Assembly (NCBI RefSeq): GCF_009766005.1
Contig: NZ_LMUK01000060.1
Coordinates: 140,247 to 204,246, forward strand
Origin: Bradyrhizobium sp. S69
Lineage (GTDB): Bacteria; Pseudomonadota; Alphaproteobacteria; Rhizobiales; Xanthobacteraceae
Direction of reading: 5' to 3'
DNA length: 64,000 nt
Program-made: the position numbers and the translations under genes
The notes under the pieces: model-generated
The model's database searches: none
What the model was told of the DNA's origin: nothing
The model's input: the letters and a program-made list of their open reading frames with translations, nothing else
Part shown: positions 10,599-19,595 of the stretch, piece after piece
Layout of the letters: every line of letters starts with the position of its first letter
Position numbering within the stretch: the stretch's first letter is position 1

Positions 10599-11971
10599 CC
10601 GCGAACCTTTTCGCCTTCATTTGCGGCCCACCATGGACCTGGATCGATTGGAGTGCCGTCCTTACGGAACTCGATATAGAGCACGGGCTGGCTCGCGTTG
10701 GCGGCAAGAATGGATGCGACCTGAGATGTCGTCCCCATGGTTGCGACCGGCTCTCCCGTAAGTACAAACTGGCCGATGTTAACCGAAATGCGCTCCATCC
10801 CGGCGATCAGGACATGATACCCGCCCCCGGCATTCAGGATCAAGAGTTGTCCGTAGCTGCGAAACGGCCCGGCGTAAACAACCCAGCCGTCACACGGTGT
10901 TGTGACCTGGGCGCCGATCCGGGTTGCCAAGGAAATGCCTTTTTCGACGCCGCCAACACCATCGGAACCGCCAAATTCGCGAATCCTGGTGCCATTAACC
11001 GGTAATGCAAACAGGCCCTTGGCTGACGCAAAGGCGATCGCCGGGCTCGACCGGGAAGGATTCTTGAGCGCCGCCAGATCAGGCTTGCCGTTGGGGTTGG
11101 CCGGGGCGCCTTGCAGGCTGGCGGTCGCGGCCGCTTTCGCGGCGGTCTTGGAATCCTGTTCCATTTTGGCGATCAGGCCCTGTAGGCTGTCGACCTGCTT
11201 GGACAGCGTGATGGCGCGCGCGCTTTCCGCCGCCATGTCCTTTTCGATCGAACTTTGCTGACGCTGCCGTTCGTCGATCAGGGCCGCGAGCCGGGTCTGG
11301 TCGTCCTTCAGTTTATCGCGGTCGGCCGCGAGCCGGTCGCGCTCGGTAGCGATGGTCTTGCGAAGCGCGATCAATTCGCCGAGGTCGCCGGCGAGTTTCT
11401 GGGCGCGCGCCCGCAGTTCGGGCACGACGGATCCGAGCAGCATGGCGGTGCGAAGCGACTGCAGCGCGTCTTCCGGCCGCACCAGCAAAGCCGGCGGTGT
11501 GCGCCTGCCCGCGCGCTGCAAGGCGGCCAGCACTTCGATGATCTCGGAACGGCGAGAATCGAGCGAGCCGCGGATTTGCTGCTCGCGGTCGTCGAGCGGG
11601 CGCAACCGCGCTTCGGCGTCGCCGATCTTGGCCTCGACACCGCGCACCTGGGCGGCGATGTCGATCAGTTGCTGATTGAACTTGGCCCGGTCCTGCCCGA
11701 TCGTCGCGATATCGGCCTTGAGTTTCTCCTGCGCGTCAGCCGCGCTCTTTTGCTGTCCGCGCGTCGCTTCGAGTTCCTGCTCGCGCTGTTTGATGGCGTC
11801 CGGTGACGGGGTTGCGGCCGGCGTGGGTGTCGCGGTTGCGATCTGGGCCGTGGCGGGCAGGGTCATGCCCGCAAGGCCTGCACACAGCAACGCAAGGGAT
11901 AATGGCAAACCGTGCAACTGACCGCGACGGGCGGTTGCGAAACGCGAAGGAGTGTTCGGACCTCGCTGCAT
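10595..11971 (-). CDS. envC: Murein hydrolase activator EnvC-like protein (degenerate LytM)
   Basis: 458 residues: signal peptide (about 20-42, ending PATAQ), a long coiled coil (about 60-265, heptad-rich with Glu/Arg/Leu) and a C-terminal LytM/M23 fold (about 320-450) with KGISLATRIGAQV, DGWVVYAGPFRSYG and GGGYHVLIAGMERI. The His and Asp zinc ligands of active M23 peptidases are absent (ISLA where HxxxD is expected; GGGYHVL in place of HxH), so it should activate amidases rather than cut peptidoglycan itself. This is the expected state for EnvC. Four-base overlap with ctpA downstream. Confidence 0.93.
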   Translation of the reverse strand: MQRGPNTPSRFATARRGQLHGLPLSLALLCAGLAGMTLPATAQIATATPTPAATPSPDAIKQREQELEATRGQQKSAADAQEKLKADIATIGQDRAKFNQQLIDIAAQVRGVEAKIGDAEARLRPLDDREQQIRGSLDSRRSEIIEVLAALQRAGRRTPPALLVRPEDALQSLRTAMLLGSVVPELRARAQKLAGDLGELIALRKTIATERDRLAADRDKLKDDQTRLAALIDERQRQQSSIEKDMAAESARAITLSKQVDSLQGLIAKMEQDSKTAAKAAATASLQGAPANPNGKPDLAALKNPSRSSPAIAFASAKGLFALPVNGTRIREFGGSDGVGGVEKGISLATRIGAQVTTPCDGWVVYAGPFRSYGQLLILNAGGGYHVLIAGMERISVNIGQFVLTGEPVATMGTTSQVASILAANASQPVLYIEFRKDGTPIDPGPWWAANEGEKVRG

Positions 11972-12028
11972 CGAACCCTGATCAGTGCCTTCTTTGCCGG
12001 CGCGGGGCCAAACCTATACGGGCCAGGC

Positions 12029-12511
12029 CTACGCGCGGTGATAGGGATGGCCGGCCAGGATGGTCGCGGCCCGATAAATCTGTTCCAGAAGCATGACGCG
12101 TACGATCTGATGCGGCCAGGTCGCAGCGCCGAACGCCATACGCAACTTGGCCTTGCGCCGCAAATCGGGCGAAAGTCCGTCCGCGCCGCCGATGGTGAAA
12201 ATAGTATGACCGGCCTGCTCATCCCGCCAGCGCCCAAGATGGCGGGCAAAAGCTGAGCTATCGAGGTTGTCGCCGCGCTCGTCGAGCGCCACCAGCACGG
12301 ATTTTTCCGGAATGGCGGCCGAAATCGCCACGGCTTCCTCCGCTATTCGGGTCGCGGCGTCGCGCGCGCGGCTTTCGGGAATTTCATGGATATCGAGGCC
12401 GCGAAAGCCGAGCTTGCGGCCGATGTCGTCGAAACGCTCGCGATAGCGTTCGGCCAGTTCCCGCTCCGGGCCCTGCTTCAGCCGCCCGATGGAAACGACG
12501 ACGAGGCGCAT
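12029..12511 (-). CDS. rlmH: 23S rRNA (pseudouridine1915-N3)-methyltransferase
   Basis: SPOUT-class SAM-dependent methyltransferase that modifies helix 69 of 23S rRNA. The 160-residue start MRLVVVSIGRLKQGPERELA fits the family; an in-frame start 30 codons upstream gives an atypical Arg-rich leader. The trefoil-knot segment IGGADGLSPDLRRKA and the C-terminal WPHQIVRVMLLEQIYRA with ending HPYHRA are diagnostic. Located downstream of rsfS after a 141-base spacer that contains a perfect inverted repeat. Confidence 0.96.
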   Translation of the reverse strand: MRLVVVSIGRLKQGPERELAERYRERFDDIGRKLGFRGLDIHEIPESRARDAATRIAEEAVAISAAIPEKSVLVALDERGDNLDSSAFARHLGRWRDEQAGHTIFTIGGADGLSPDLRRKAKLRMAFGAATWPHQIVRVMLLEQIYRAATILAGHPYHRA

Positions 12512-12588
12512 GCAAAGCATTTTCCGGCAAAATGGCGTTCGGCTCACACTTTGGCGGATCATGTGCAACACGCGCCAAATCAAACGCC

Positions 12589-12608
12589 GCACGCATTTCA
12601 ATGCGTGC
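12589..12608. repeat. Perfect 8-bp inverted repeat between rsfS and rlmH
   Basis: GCACGCAT TTCA ATGCGTGC: eight perfect pairs and a 4-base loop. No T-run on the minus strand, so it does not look like an intrinsic terminator; it may be an RNA processing or stability element in the rsfS-rlmH message. Confidence 0.5.
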
Positions 12609-12652
12609 GCTAAATTAGCATGCGCATCCGCCGACCAGCATCGGCTTAACGC

Positions 12653-13153
12653 TCAGACCGGCTGCGGCGCCGCCGGGTTATGCGTCCACAATCTTTCCAG
12701 ATTGTAGAATTCGCGCACCTCGGGCCTGAACACGTGCACGATCACATCGCCGGAATCGATCAGCACCCAGTCGCAGTTGGTCAAACCCTCGACGTGGATC
12801 GCCTTGATGCCGGTTTCCTTGAGACCTTTGGCAAGGTTTTCCGCGATCGCGCCGACATGCCGGTTAACCCGGCCCGTGGTGACGACCATGTAGTCGGAAA
12901 ATGCAGATTTACCGCGAAGGTCGATGGTGACCGTTTCTTCCGCCTTCATATCGTCGAGGCGGGAGAGGATCAGTTGCAGGGTCTTGTCGGCGTCGGGTAG
13001 CGCCTTCAAGGTGGCCGCTTTTGTCGATGTTTTACGTGTCTTGGACGAAGCAGACTTAGCCGAACCAGACTTAGCCGAACCAGACTTAGTCAAATCGGCC
13101 TTGGTCGAACCAGACTTAGTCGTACGAGACTTGGGTAAAACAGACTTGGACAA
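12653..13153 (-). CDS. rsfS: Ribosomal silencing factor RsfS with low-complexity N-terminal extension
   Basis: RsfS binds ribosomal protein L14 and blocks subunit joining in stationary phase or starvation. The core (about residues 52-166) is clear: TLQLILSRLDDMKAEETVTI, GKSAFSDYMVVTTGRVNRHV and DVIVHVFRPEVREFYNLERLW. The first ~47 residues are a Ser/Lys/Thr repeat (units like TKSGS) made by a 15-base DNA repeat. The frame given starts at TTG; a well-placed ATG preceded by GAAAGGA lies 20 bases upstream but in another frame. The true start could therefore be this TTG, an upstream in-frame CTG, or a codon nearer the core. Function secure, N-terminus not. Confidence 0.9.
   Translation of the reverse strand: MSKSVLPKSRTTKSGSTKADLTKSGSAKSGSAKSASSKTRKTSTKAATLKALPDADKTLQLILSRLDDMKAEETVTIDLRGKSAFSDYMVVTTGRVNRHVGAIAENLAKGLKETGIKAIHVEGLTNCDWVLIDSGDVIVHVFRPEVREFYNLERLWTHNPAAPQPV
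13048..13152 (-). repeat. 15-bp tandem repeat array in the 5' end of rsfS
   Basis: Seven units in exact 15-base register, core CAGACTTAG at 13051, 13066, 13081, 13111 and 13141, with variants between (CGGCCTTGG, GAGACTTGG). Encodes repeats of the type TKSGS/AKSGS. Because the unit is a multiple of three, gain or loss of copies keeps the frame. Confidence 0.85.
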
Positions 13154-13269
13154 TACAGATGTGGTCAGGGACCATTCCTTTCACTGTATCGCGAACGCCG
13201 AATCCGGCGTCCACGGACTATACTACGCATGTGGGGTTAATGGTTTCAATCTTCCAGTAACCCGTTTCG

Positions 13270-13842
13270 TCACTTCCAGCTACCGTCCGGGTTCCTAAGC
13301 CCGGTAGAGGACAGATCAAGTTTCATGCCAGTCAGGAACACCCAGGCTGGCGCGCGCTGGTCGGCCAGCCGGCCGGCCATATTCTCAGGAAGACGATAAT
13401 GCGCGAGCGCCTGGGCGGCGGGGGCGGAGAGCGCGCGAAAACTTTGCGGGGGGCGGTCGATGACCGCGATCGGCACTTCGGCGGCGATACGCCGCCAGTT
13501 TTGCCAGCGATGGAATTGCGCGAGATTGTCAGCGCCCATGATCCAGACCAGGCGCAAACCGGAGGTCCGGCGGCGCAGATATGCAATCGTGTCAAACGTA
13601 TAGCGGGTTCCAATGACAGCTTCGAGACAACTGACATCGATGCGCGGATCGTTCGCCATCCGGCGCGCGGCCTCGACGCGTTCGTCGAGATCATGCAGGC
13701 CGCCATTATCCTTGAGCGGATTGCCCGGCGTCACCAGCCACCACACCCGATCGAGATTCAATCGCTTGAGCGCAAACAGGCTGATGGCGCGATGCGCGGC
13801 ATGCGGCGGATTGAATGAGCCGCCGAGCAGGCCGATCCGCAT
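13270..13842 (-). CDS. nadD: Nicotinate-nucleotide adenylyltransferase
   Basis: Makes deamido-NAD from nicotinate mononucleotide and ATP in NAD synthesis. The nucleotidyltransferase motif GLLGGSFNPPHAAH is at the N-terminus of the 190-residue form chosen, followed by RVWWLVTPGNPLK, a WIMGADNL segment and the C-terminal SSTGLR, matching the family's ISSTxIR signature. An in-frame TTG 28 codons upstream would add a leader (MRASGSGH...) that I think is not translated, but cannot exclude. Nearest upstream sequence is a copy of the ~100-bp repeat. Sits in the conserved order proB-proA-nadD-rsfS-rlmH. Confidence 0.94.
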   Translation of the reverse strand: MRIGLLGGSFNPPHAAHRAISLFALKRLNLDRVWWLVTPGNPLKDNGGLHDLDERVEAARRMANDPRIDVSCLEAVIGTRYTFDTIAYLRRRTSGLRLVWIMGADNLAQFHRWQNWRRIAAEVPIAVIDRPPQSFRALSAPAAQALAHYRLPENMAGRLADQRAPAWVFLTGMKLDLSSTGLRNPDGSWK

Positions 13843-13940
13843 ACCCTGGTTGAACAACGGCAGAGCTTGTGATGCGGACGCCGCAGAAACAGGCCTCAAT
13901 GCGTGCCCCGATCCCGAAGCTCGCAACGCGACGCGGCACT

Positions 13941-14042
13941 GGAGCTTTTTCCGTTCCGATGGAATCGGAACGGGGCTCTAGGTTTTTGTTTTGACGCGTT
14001 TTCTTCACGCGAACCGGTATCCACTTCGCTCGAAAACGCTCT
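13941..14042 (+). repeat. ~100-bp interspersed repeat, copy 3
   Basis: Near-identical to copy 1 at 4838-4937 and in the same orientation: GGAGC, hairpin CCGTTCCGAT-GGA-ATCGGAACGG, GGCTCTAGG, T-rich strand, GACGCGTTTTCTTCACGCG, GAACCGGT core, CGAAAACGCTC. Differences are single bases. It fills the space between proA and nadD. Confidence 0.85.
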
Positions 14043-14071
14043 AAAACAAATGGCACGCCCGGAATGTGTGC

Positions 14072-15391
14072 TCACGGCCGCGTCTGTCCGGTGCCGTGGA
14101 CGCGATATTTGAAGCTGGTGAGTTGCTCGGCGCCGACCGGCCCACGGGCGTGGAATTTCCCGGTGGCGATGCCGATTTCCGCGCCGAAGCCGAATTCGCC
14201 GCCGTCGGCGAATTGCGTCGATGCGTTGTGCAACACGATCGCCGAATCGACCTCGTTGAGGAATTTGCGCGCGGCGTTTTCGTCTTCGGTCACGATCGCA
14301 TCGGTGTGATGCGAGCCGTGGTTGTGAATATGGGCGATCGCCGCATTGACGCCGTCGACGACCTTCGCGGTGATGATGGCATCCTCGTATTCGGTGTCCC
14401 AATCCTCGTCGGAAGCGGGCTTCACCCTGGCATCGGCGCGTTGCACGGCATCGTCGCCGCGCACCTCGCAACCGGCATCGATCAGCATCGCGACCAGCGG
14501 CTTGAGGCTGACGGCCGCACCCGCGCGATCGATCAACAGCGTCTCGGCGGCGCCGCAAACGCCGGGGCGGCGCATCTTGGCATTGAGCACGATCGACTTC
14601 GCCATCTCCAGATTGGCGGCGTGATCGACATAGACGTGGTTGACGCCTTCCAGATGCGCGAACACCGGCACGCGCGCTTCGGCCTCGACCCGCGCCACCA
14701 GGCTCTTGCCGCCACGCGGCACGATGACGTCGATGCCGCCGTTCAGTCCGGTCAGCAGCAGGCCCACCGCCGCGCGGTCGCGGGTCGGCACCAGCGTGAT
14801 CGCGGCTTCCGGCAAATCGGCTTCGCGCAAGCCCGCAACCAGGCATTGGTGGATCGCGCGGCAGGAGCGAAAACTGTCGGAGCCGCCGCGCAGGATAACG
14901 GCGTTGCCCGATTTCAGGCACAGCACGCCGGCATCGGCGGCGACATTGGGACGGCTCTCGAAGATCACCGCGACGACGCCCAGCGGCACGCGCACGCGCT
15001 CGATGGTCATGCCGTTCGGGCGCTGCCAGCTCTCGGTCACCACACCGACGGGATCGGCGATATCGCGCACGGTTTTGATGCCGTCGGCCATCGCATCGAT
15101 GCGCGCTTGGGTCAGCGTCAGCCGATCGATAAAGGCGGAGCTCGCGCCACTGCTACGAACTTCCGCGACATCCTCGGCATTCGCGGCAAGTATCGCGGCC
15201 GCGCTGGTCCGAATGGCGCGTGCCATCGCGTCGAGTGCGCGGTTTTTCTGTTCGGGCGACGCCAGCGCCAGTGCCCGCGCGGCAGCACGTGCCCGCACGG
15301 CGAGTTCGGTCATCAGGGCCGGCAGATCGGCGTTTCCGTCGATCGCCTTGAGCGGCGCACTCATATCGGTCTCGTCTTCAGTTAAGGTCAT
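14072..15391 (-). CDS. proA: Gamma-glutamyl phosphate reductase
   Basis: Second step of proline synthesis: NADPH-dependent reduction of gamma-glutamyl phosphate to glutamate semialdehyde. Aldehyde-dehydrogenase-fold protein, 439 residues as written; a second ATG nine codons in (MSAPLKAIDG) is an equally possible start giving 430. Catalytic cysteine is C279 (longer form) in KMRRPGVCGAAETLL. Other ProA marks are VPLGVVAVIFESRPNV, RGGSDSFRS, and the C-terminal FGFGAEIGIATGKFHARGP. Downstream of proB by 106 bases on the same strand. Confidence 0.97.
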   Translation of the reverse strand: MTLTEDETDMSAPLKAIDGNADLPALMTELAVRARAAARALALASPEQKNRALDAMARAIRTSAAAILAANAEDVAEVRSSGASSAFIDRLTLTQARIDAMADGIKTVRDIADPVGVVTESWQRPNGMTIERVRVPLGVVAVIFESRPNVAADAGVLCLKSGNAVILRGGSDSFRSCRAIHQCLVAGLREADLPEAAITLVPTRDRAAVGLLLTGLNGGIDVIVPRGGKSLVARVEAEARVPVFAHLEGVNHVYVDHAANLEMAKSIVLNAKMRRPGVCGAAETLLIDRAGAAVSLKPLVAMLIDAGCEVRGDDAVQRADARVKPASDEDWDTEYEDAIITAKVVDGVNAAIAHIHNHGSHHTDAIVTEDENAARKFLNEVDSAIVLHNASTQFADGGEFGFGAEIGIATGKFHARGPVGAEQLTSFKYRVHGTGQTRP

Positions 15392-15497
15392 GTCCTAGCA
15401 CGTAAATCGCCCTGGAATCCATGTTTTGCGAGACCCAGGAGGGCATGGCTGGCAGGCTTGGCAGCGCGACCGGCCTTTGGGCCACTCGGCCAATGGC

Positions 15498-16640
15498 CTA
15501 ATTAGCTGAAAATGCCCCGCTCGGGCCGATCACGAGGTCGTCGCGGTGGATCATTTCGGCCCGGCCGCTGATGCCAAGGATCGCCATCACGTCCGGCGAC
15601 GAGCGGCCCTTGATCCTGTCGGCGTCCTCGGCATCGTAGGCGACGAGGCCGCGGCCGATTTCATCGGTATCGGGGCCGCGCACCACCACGGCATCGCCAC
15701 GGGTGAACTGGCCGTCGATCCGGATCACGCCAGCCGGCAGCAGGCTCTTGCCGGCGCGCAAGGCGGTCACCGCGCCTGCGTCGATGGTCAAGGTGCCCTT
15801 CGGCTCCAGCGAGCCTGCGATCCAGCGTTTTCGCGCGGTGACGGGGTTGGCCGGGGTCAGAAACCAGGTACAGCGCCCGCCATCGGCGATCGCCTGCAGC
15901 GGATGCTCGATCTTGCCGGAGGCGATCAGCATATGGGTGCCGGCGGTGGTGGCGATCTTGGCCGCCTCGATCTTGGTATACATGCCGCCGCGCGACAGTT
16001 CGGATTCCGCCGCACCTGCCATAGCTTCGATATCGGAGGTGACGGACTCGACGATGGGAATCAGTTTTGCGTTGGGATTGCGGCCCGGCGGCGCATCGTA
16101 GAGCCCGTCGATATCGGACAGCAGGATCAACAAATCGGCGCTCGCCATGGTGGCGACGCGCGCGGCAAGGCGATCGTTGTCGCCGTAGCGGATTTCGTTG
16201 GTCGCCACGGTATCGTTCTCGTTGATCACGGGGATCGCGCGCCATTCCAGCAGCTTGGCGATGGTCGAGCGCGCGTTGAGATAGCGGCGGCGTTCCTCGG
16301 TATCCTGTAAGGTGACCAGGATCTGGCCGGCGCCGATGCCGTGATGCCCCAGCACCTCGGACCAGATGCGCGCCAGCGCGATTTGCCCGACCGCGGCCGC
16401 GGCCTGGCTTTCCTCGAGCTTCAGGGTGCCGCGCGGCAGCTTCAGCCGGCTGCGTCCGAGCGCGATCGAGCCGGACGACACGATCAGGAGTTCGCGGCCC
16501 TCTTTGTGCAGCTTGGCAAGGTCGGCGGCCAGTGCAGCGAGCCACGACGCCCGGACTTCGCCGGCGTCGGAATCGATCAGCAGCGATGAGCCGACCTTGA
16601 CGACGATGCGGCGGAATTTTTTTAAGTTTGGGCGGGCCAT
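15498..16640 (-). CDS. proB: Glutamate 5-kinase
   Basis: First, feedback-controlled step of proline synthesis. The 380-residue form begins MARPNLKKFRRIVVKVGSSL; an in-frame start 37 codons upstream gives a leader not typical of ProB. Amino-acid-kinase domain to about residue 265 with VKVGSSLL, IVSSGSIALG, PVINENDTVA and a GGMYTKIEAAK segment, followed by a C-terminal PUA domain (GVIRIDGQFTRGDAVVV). Normally adjacent to obgE in related genomes; here a four-gene cassette lies in between. The 191-base spacer upstream should hold its promoter. Confidence 0.96.
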   Translation of the reverse strand: MARPNLKKFRRIVVKVGSSLLIDSDAGEVRASWLAALAADLAKLHKEGRELLIVSSGSIALGRSRLKLPRGTLKLEESQAAAAVGQIALARIWSEVLGHHGIGAGQILVTLQDTEERRRYLNARSTIAKLLEWRAIPVINENDTVATNEIRYGDNDRLAARVATMASADLLILLSDIDGLYDAPPGRNPNAKLIPIVESVTSDIEAMAGAAESELSRGGMYTKIEAAKIATTAGTHMLIASGKIEHPLQAIADGGRCTWFLTPANPVTARKRWIAGSLEPKGTLTIDAGAVTALRAGKSLLPAGVIRIDGQFTRGDAVVVRGPDTDEIGRGLVAYDAEDADRIKGRSSPDVMAILGISGRAEMIHRDDLVIGPSGAFSAN

Positions 16641-16831
16641 GGGTACTGTCGAAAAGACGCGGTGGTTCGTGGGGGCCAGAGGCGTCACTTCCTCGATCTG
16701 GAAGCGGCGCGGCGGAACAGGCGTTGTAACGTCAGCCCATCCCGAAAGCATCTGATTTATTGGCTCAATATGGGCCGATTGCGTCCGCCGGGCGGCGAGG
16801 GACGATGCGACGGGGGCGTTTCAGGCCACCG

Positions 16832-18370
16832 TCACGGCTTCGCGTTCGCCAGCATCCTGGCGCGGATCTCGGCCTTCAGCACCTTGCCGACCTTGGAGCG
16901 TGGCAGGTCATCCCAGACTTCGATCTGCTTGGGCGTCTTGACGCTGCCGACCCGCTGCTTGACGAAGCTCGATACCGCCGCGACATCGACGGTGCGTCCT
17001 GCTCTGGGCTGCACCACGGCGACAACGCGTTCGCCCCATTTCTCGTCCGGCAACCCGATCACGGCGCAATCCTGAATGGTGTCGTGGGCCTGAAGCGCAT
17101 TCTCGACTTCGACCGAATAGACGTTGAAGCCGCCGGTGATGATCATGTCTTTGGCGCGATCGACGATGTAGAGGAAATTGTCGCCATCGAGATATCCGAT
17201 GTCGCCGGTATGATGCCAGCCATGGACGGAGGCCTCCGCCGTTGCTTCGGCGTTCTTGTAGTAGCCGTCCATCACCAGCGATCCGCGAACCACGATTTCG
17301 CCGCGTTCTCCCACAGGCATCAGATGGCCGTCGCTATCCATGATGCCGACCCTTACCAGCGGCCCGACCCGGCCGGCCGACGACAGCCGTTCGGTGGCGA
17401 TCGAACCATCGGGGTGACGATGATCCTCAGGCGCCATCATCGAGATCATCATCGGCGCTTCGGTCTGTCCAAATAGCTGCGCCATCGGGCCGATCTTTTC
17501 CAGTGCCTCGGCCAGGCGCGCCACCGAAATTGGGGCGGCGCCGTACCAGAAGCATTGCAGCGAACTCAAGTCGGCGCTTTCGAGCTTCGGGTGATCCAGC
17601 AGCATGTAGATGACGGTTGGCGGCAAAAATGTGTGCGTCACCCGATAGCGCGGGATCAGTTCGAGGAATTCGCCGATGTCGGGGTGATGCATGATCACCA
17701 CCCGGCCGCCGAGCGTCATGATCGGAAAACACAATACACCTGCCGCGTGCGTCAGCGGCGCCAGCGCCAGATAGGTCGGACGCCCCTTGAAGGGATAGCC
17801 CATCAGGGTCAGCGCCGTCATGGTTTCGATGTTGCGGCCCGAGAGCATCACGCCCTTGGGTTTTCCGGTGGTCCCGCCGGTGCCGGGGATGAGGGCCAGA
17901 TCGTCAACGGGATCGCGCTGAAAAGGCTCTTGGCCGACATCGGTAAGCCAGCGCTCGAACGAGGGTGCATAGGAAAATTCGGCGTCGAGGCAGACGAGCT
18001 GGCGCAGCTTCGGCAGATTGGACCTTATCCTGTCGACCATCGGCGCGAAGCTGCTGTTGAACAGCAATAGGCTGCAATCGAACGCGTCGAGGATGAACTG
18101 GTTTTCCGCCGCCTCGTTGCGCGGATTGATCGGACACCAGACCGTTCCGGCGCGCGAAATGCCGAACACGCAGGCAAAGGCGAGCGGGTCGTTACCGGAC
18201 AGGATTGCGACTTTCTCTCCGGGCGCCACGCCGGAATTCGCGAGGCCTTTCGCGATCCGATAGCTTAATTGCTGGACGTCGCCATAGCTCAAATCCTTGC
18301 CGTCCATGGTCAGGCATGGTGCATCGGCGCCGAGCGAAGCGCCTTTATCCAGATAGTCGATCAGCCGCAT
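16832..18370 (-). CDS. AMP-binding acyl-CoA synthetase
   Basis: Adenylate-forming ligase that activates a carboxylic acid as acyl-AMP and then acyl-CoA. 512 residues. Visible motifs: P-loop-like GTGGTTGKPKGV at 163-174, GQTEAPM, the hinge region YIVDRAKDMIITGGFNVYS, and the C-terminal catalytic Lys region RSKVGKVLK. Substrate cannot be read from the sequence. Last gene of a minus-strand unit SDR, saccharopine-dehydrogenase-like, ligase (gaps 36 and 58 bases) with a divergent TetR regulator, which suggests a regulated catabolic route ending in a CoA thioester. Confidence 0.9.
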   Translation of the reverse strand: MRLIDYLDKGASLGADAPCLTMDGKDLSYGDVQQLSYRIAKGLANSGVAPGEKVAILSGNDPLAFACVFGISRAGTVWCPINPRNEAAENQFILDAFDCSLLLFNSSFAPMVDRIRSNLPKLRQLVCLDAEFSYAPSFERWLTDVGQEPFQRDPVDDLALIPGTGGTTGKPKGVMLSGRNIETMTALTLMGYPFKGRPTYLALAPLTHAAGVLCFPIMTLGGRVVIMHHPDIGEFLELIPRYRVTHTFLPPTVIYMLLDHPKLESADLSSLQCFWYGAAPISVARLAEALEKIGPMAQLFGQTEAPMMISMMAPEDHRHPDGSIATERLSSAGRVGPLVRVGIMDSDGHLMPVGERGEIVVRGSLVMDGYYKNAEATAEASVHGWHHTGDIGYLDGDNFLYIVDRAKDMIITGGFNVYSVEVENALQAHDTIQDCAVIGLPDEKWGERVVAVVQPRAGRTVDVAAVSSFVKQRVGSVKTPKQIEVWDDLPRSKVGKVLKAEIRARMLANAKP

Positions 18371-18428
18371 CGCAATTGTCCTCCTGGAGAGGAGATGACG
18401 CGGGTTTTAGCCGCGTCATCTGATCGCA

Positions 18429-19559
18429 TCAGGTGTGAACCGTCAGGATCGGGTTCATCACCAGCCCGAAGCTGCGCAACTGGCCCAGCAGTTCGCGATG
18501 CCCGAATGCCTGGCAGCCGGAGGCAAAGCCGACTTTCTTCGGCGGGGTCTGCAAAAGCGAGAACGCGGCATAGGCCTGCAGCATTCCGGTCTGCTTGTAG
18601 TTGCTGTTTCCGTAGATGATGCAGTGCGCGTGCCCCAGCGGGCCGGAGGCATGCACCGAATCCATCGACTTGTTGACGCGCGGATTCTCGCGCGGCGGCA
18701 TGGTGTTCATCACGCCGGCGGCGGTCTGCGCCAGCGCGGCATAGCGGTCGTCGGGCTTCATGTCCTTGGTCGCGTCCAGTGCGGCGGCGACGATCTGCGG
18801 CACGGCTAGCATCAGCCCGCGGTTGAAAACGCCGCCTAGCACCTTCACGTTGGCCACGCGCGGATCGCGCTTGAACCACACCGGGTGCGAGGTGCCGCCC
18901 CAGGGCAGCGCCAGAGCCAGCTCGTGCTGACCGGGGATGGCGAGGTTGTAGAGGCCGGCATCGGGCTGATGCTCGACGTACTTGTTCTGCTCCAGGTAGT
19001 AGGCCTTGGCCATCGCGGCATTGACCAGGATGGTCGCCGTCGAGGCGATGGTCGGGCTGCCACCCCAGAAGACGGCGATGTCCAGCGTGTCGAGGCCGGG
19101 CGTTTCCAGGCACAGTTGCGCGGCGATCTCGCCGGTGGTGTACATCTGCGCGATGCCCGGCGCCAGCAGCAGGCCGGCATTGGCGAACTTCGTGCCCCAC
19201 TCCTGTTCGAGCGTGATCAGCCAGTCCTGCTCGCCGGTGGTGTCGGTGTAGTGACACTTGGAAGCCAAACAGGCCTGCACCACCTCACCACCGAACTTGG
19301 CGAAGGGGCCCACTGTGTTGAGCACGACCGAGGCGCCCTTGAACAACTCGGTCAGCGCGGTCACGGTATGCGGCACCTTCACCACCTCGTAGTCGGCGGT
19401 CTCGATGCCGGCCACGTTCGATTTCATTGCAGCGTCGAGCTTCTCGGCGCTGCGGCCGGCGGCAAGGAAGGGGATGTTGTATTCGCGCAGATATTCGCAT
19501 ACCAGCCGGCCGGTGTAGCCGGAAGCGCCATAGACGACGACGGGCTTCTTTTCGCTCAT
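18429..19559 (-). CDS. Saccharopine dehydrogenase-like NAD(P)-binding protein
   Basis: 376 residues with an N-terminal Rossmann motif VVVYGASGYTGRL (glycines at 11, 14, 17), as in saccharopine dehydrogenase/trans-acting enoyl reductase relatives, and segments TVGPFAKFGGEVVQACL and CHYTDTTGEQDWL that follow the same family. The middle and end (LETPGLDTLDIAVFWGG, YGNSNYKQTGMLQAYAAF) are characteristic of a less-studied subfamily whose substrate I do not know. It is unlikely to be a lysine-pathway enzyme given its neighbours, an SDR, an acyl-CoA ligase and a TetR regulator. Confidence 0.8.
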   Translation of the reverse strand: MSEKKPVVVYGASGYTGRLVCEYLREYNIPFLAAGRSAEKLDAAMKSNVAGIETADYEVVKVPHTVTALTELFKGASVVLNTVGPFAKFGGEVVQACLASKCHYTDTTGEQDWLITLEQEWGTKFANAGLLLAPGIAQMYTTGEIAAQLCLETPGLDTLDIAVFWGGSPTIASTATILVNAAMAKAYYLEQNKYVEHQPDAGLYNLAIPGQHELALALPWGGTSHPVWFKRDPRVANVKVLGGVFNRGLMLAVPQIVAAALDATKDMKPDDRYAALAQTAAGVMNTMPPRENPRVNKSMDSVHASGPLGHAHCIIYGNSNYKQTGMLQAYAAFSLLQTPPKKVGFASGCQAFGHRELLGQLRSFGLVMNPILTVHT

Positions 19560-19595
19560 GATGTTTCCTCCGAAATGTTTCTGTTGAGTTCGTGA

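Noticed and set aside
13048..13152. CRISPR-like array
   Set aside because: The 15-base units are contiguous with no spacers and encode the RsfS N-terminus.
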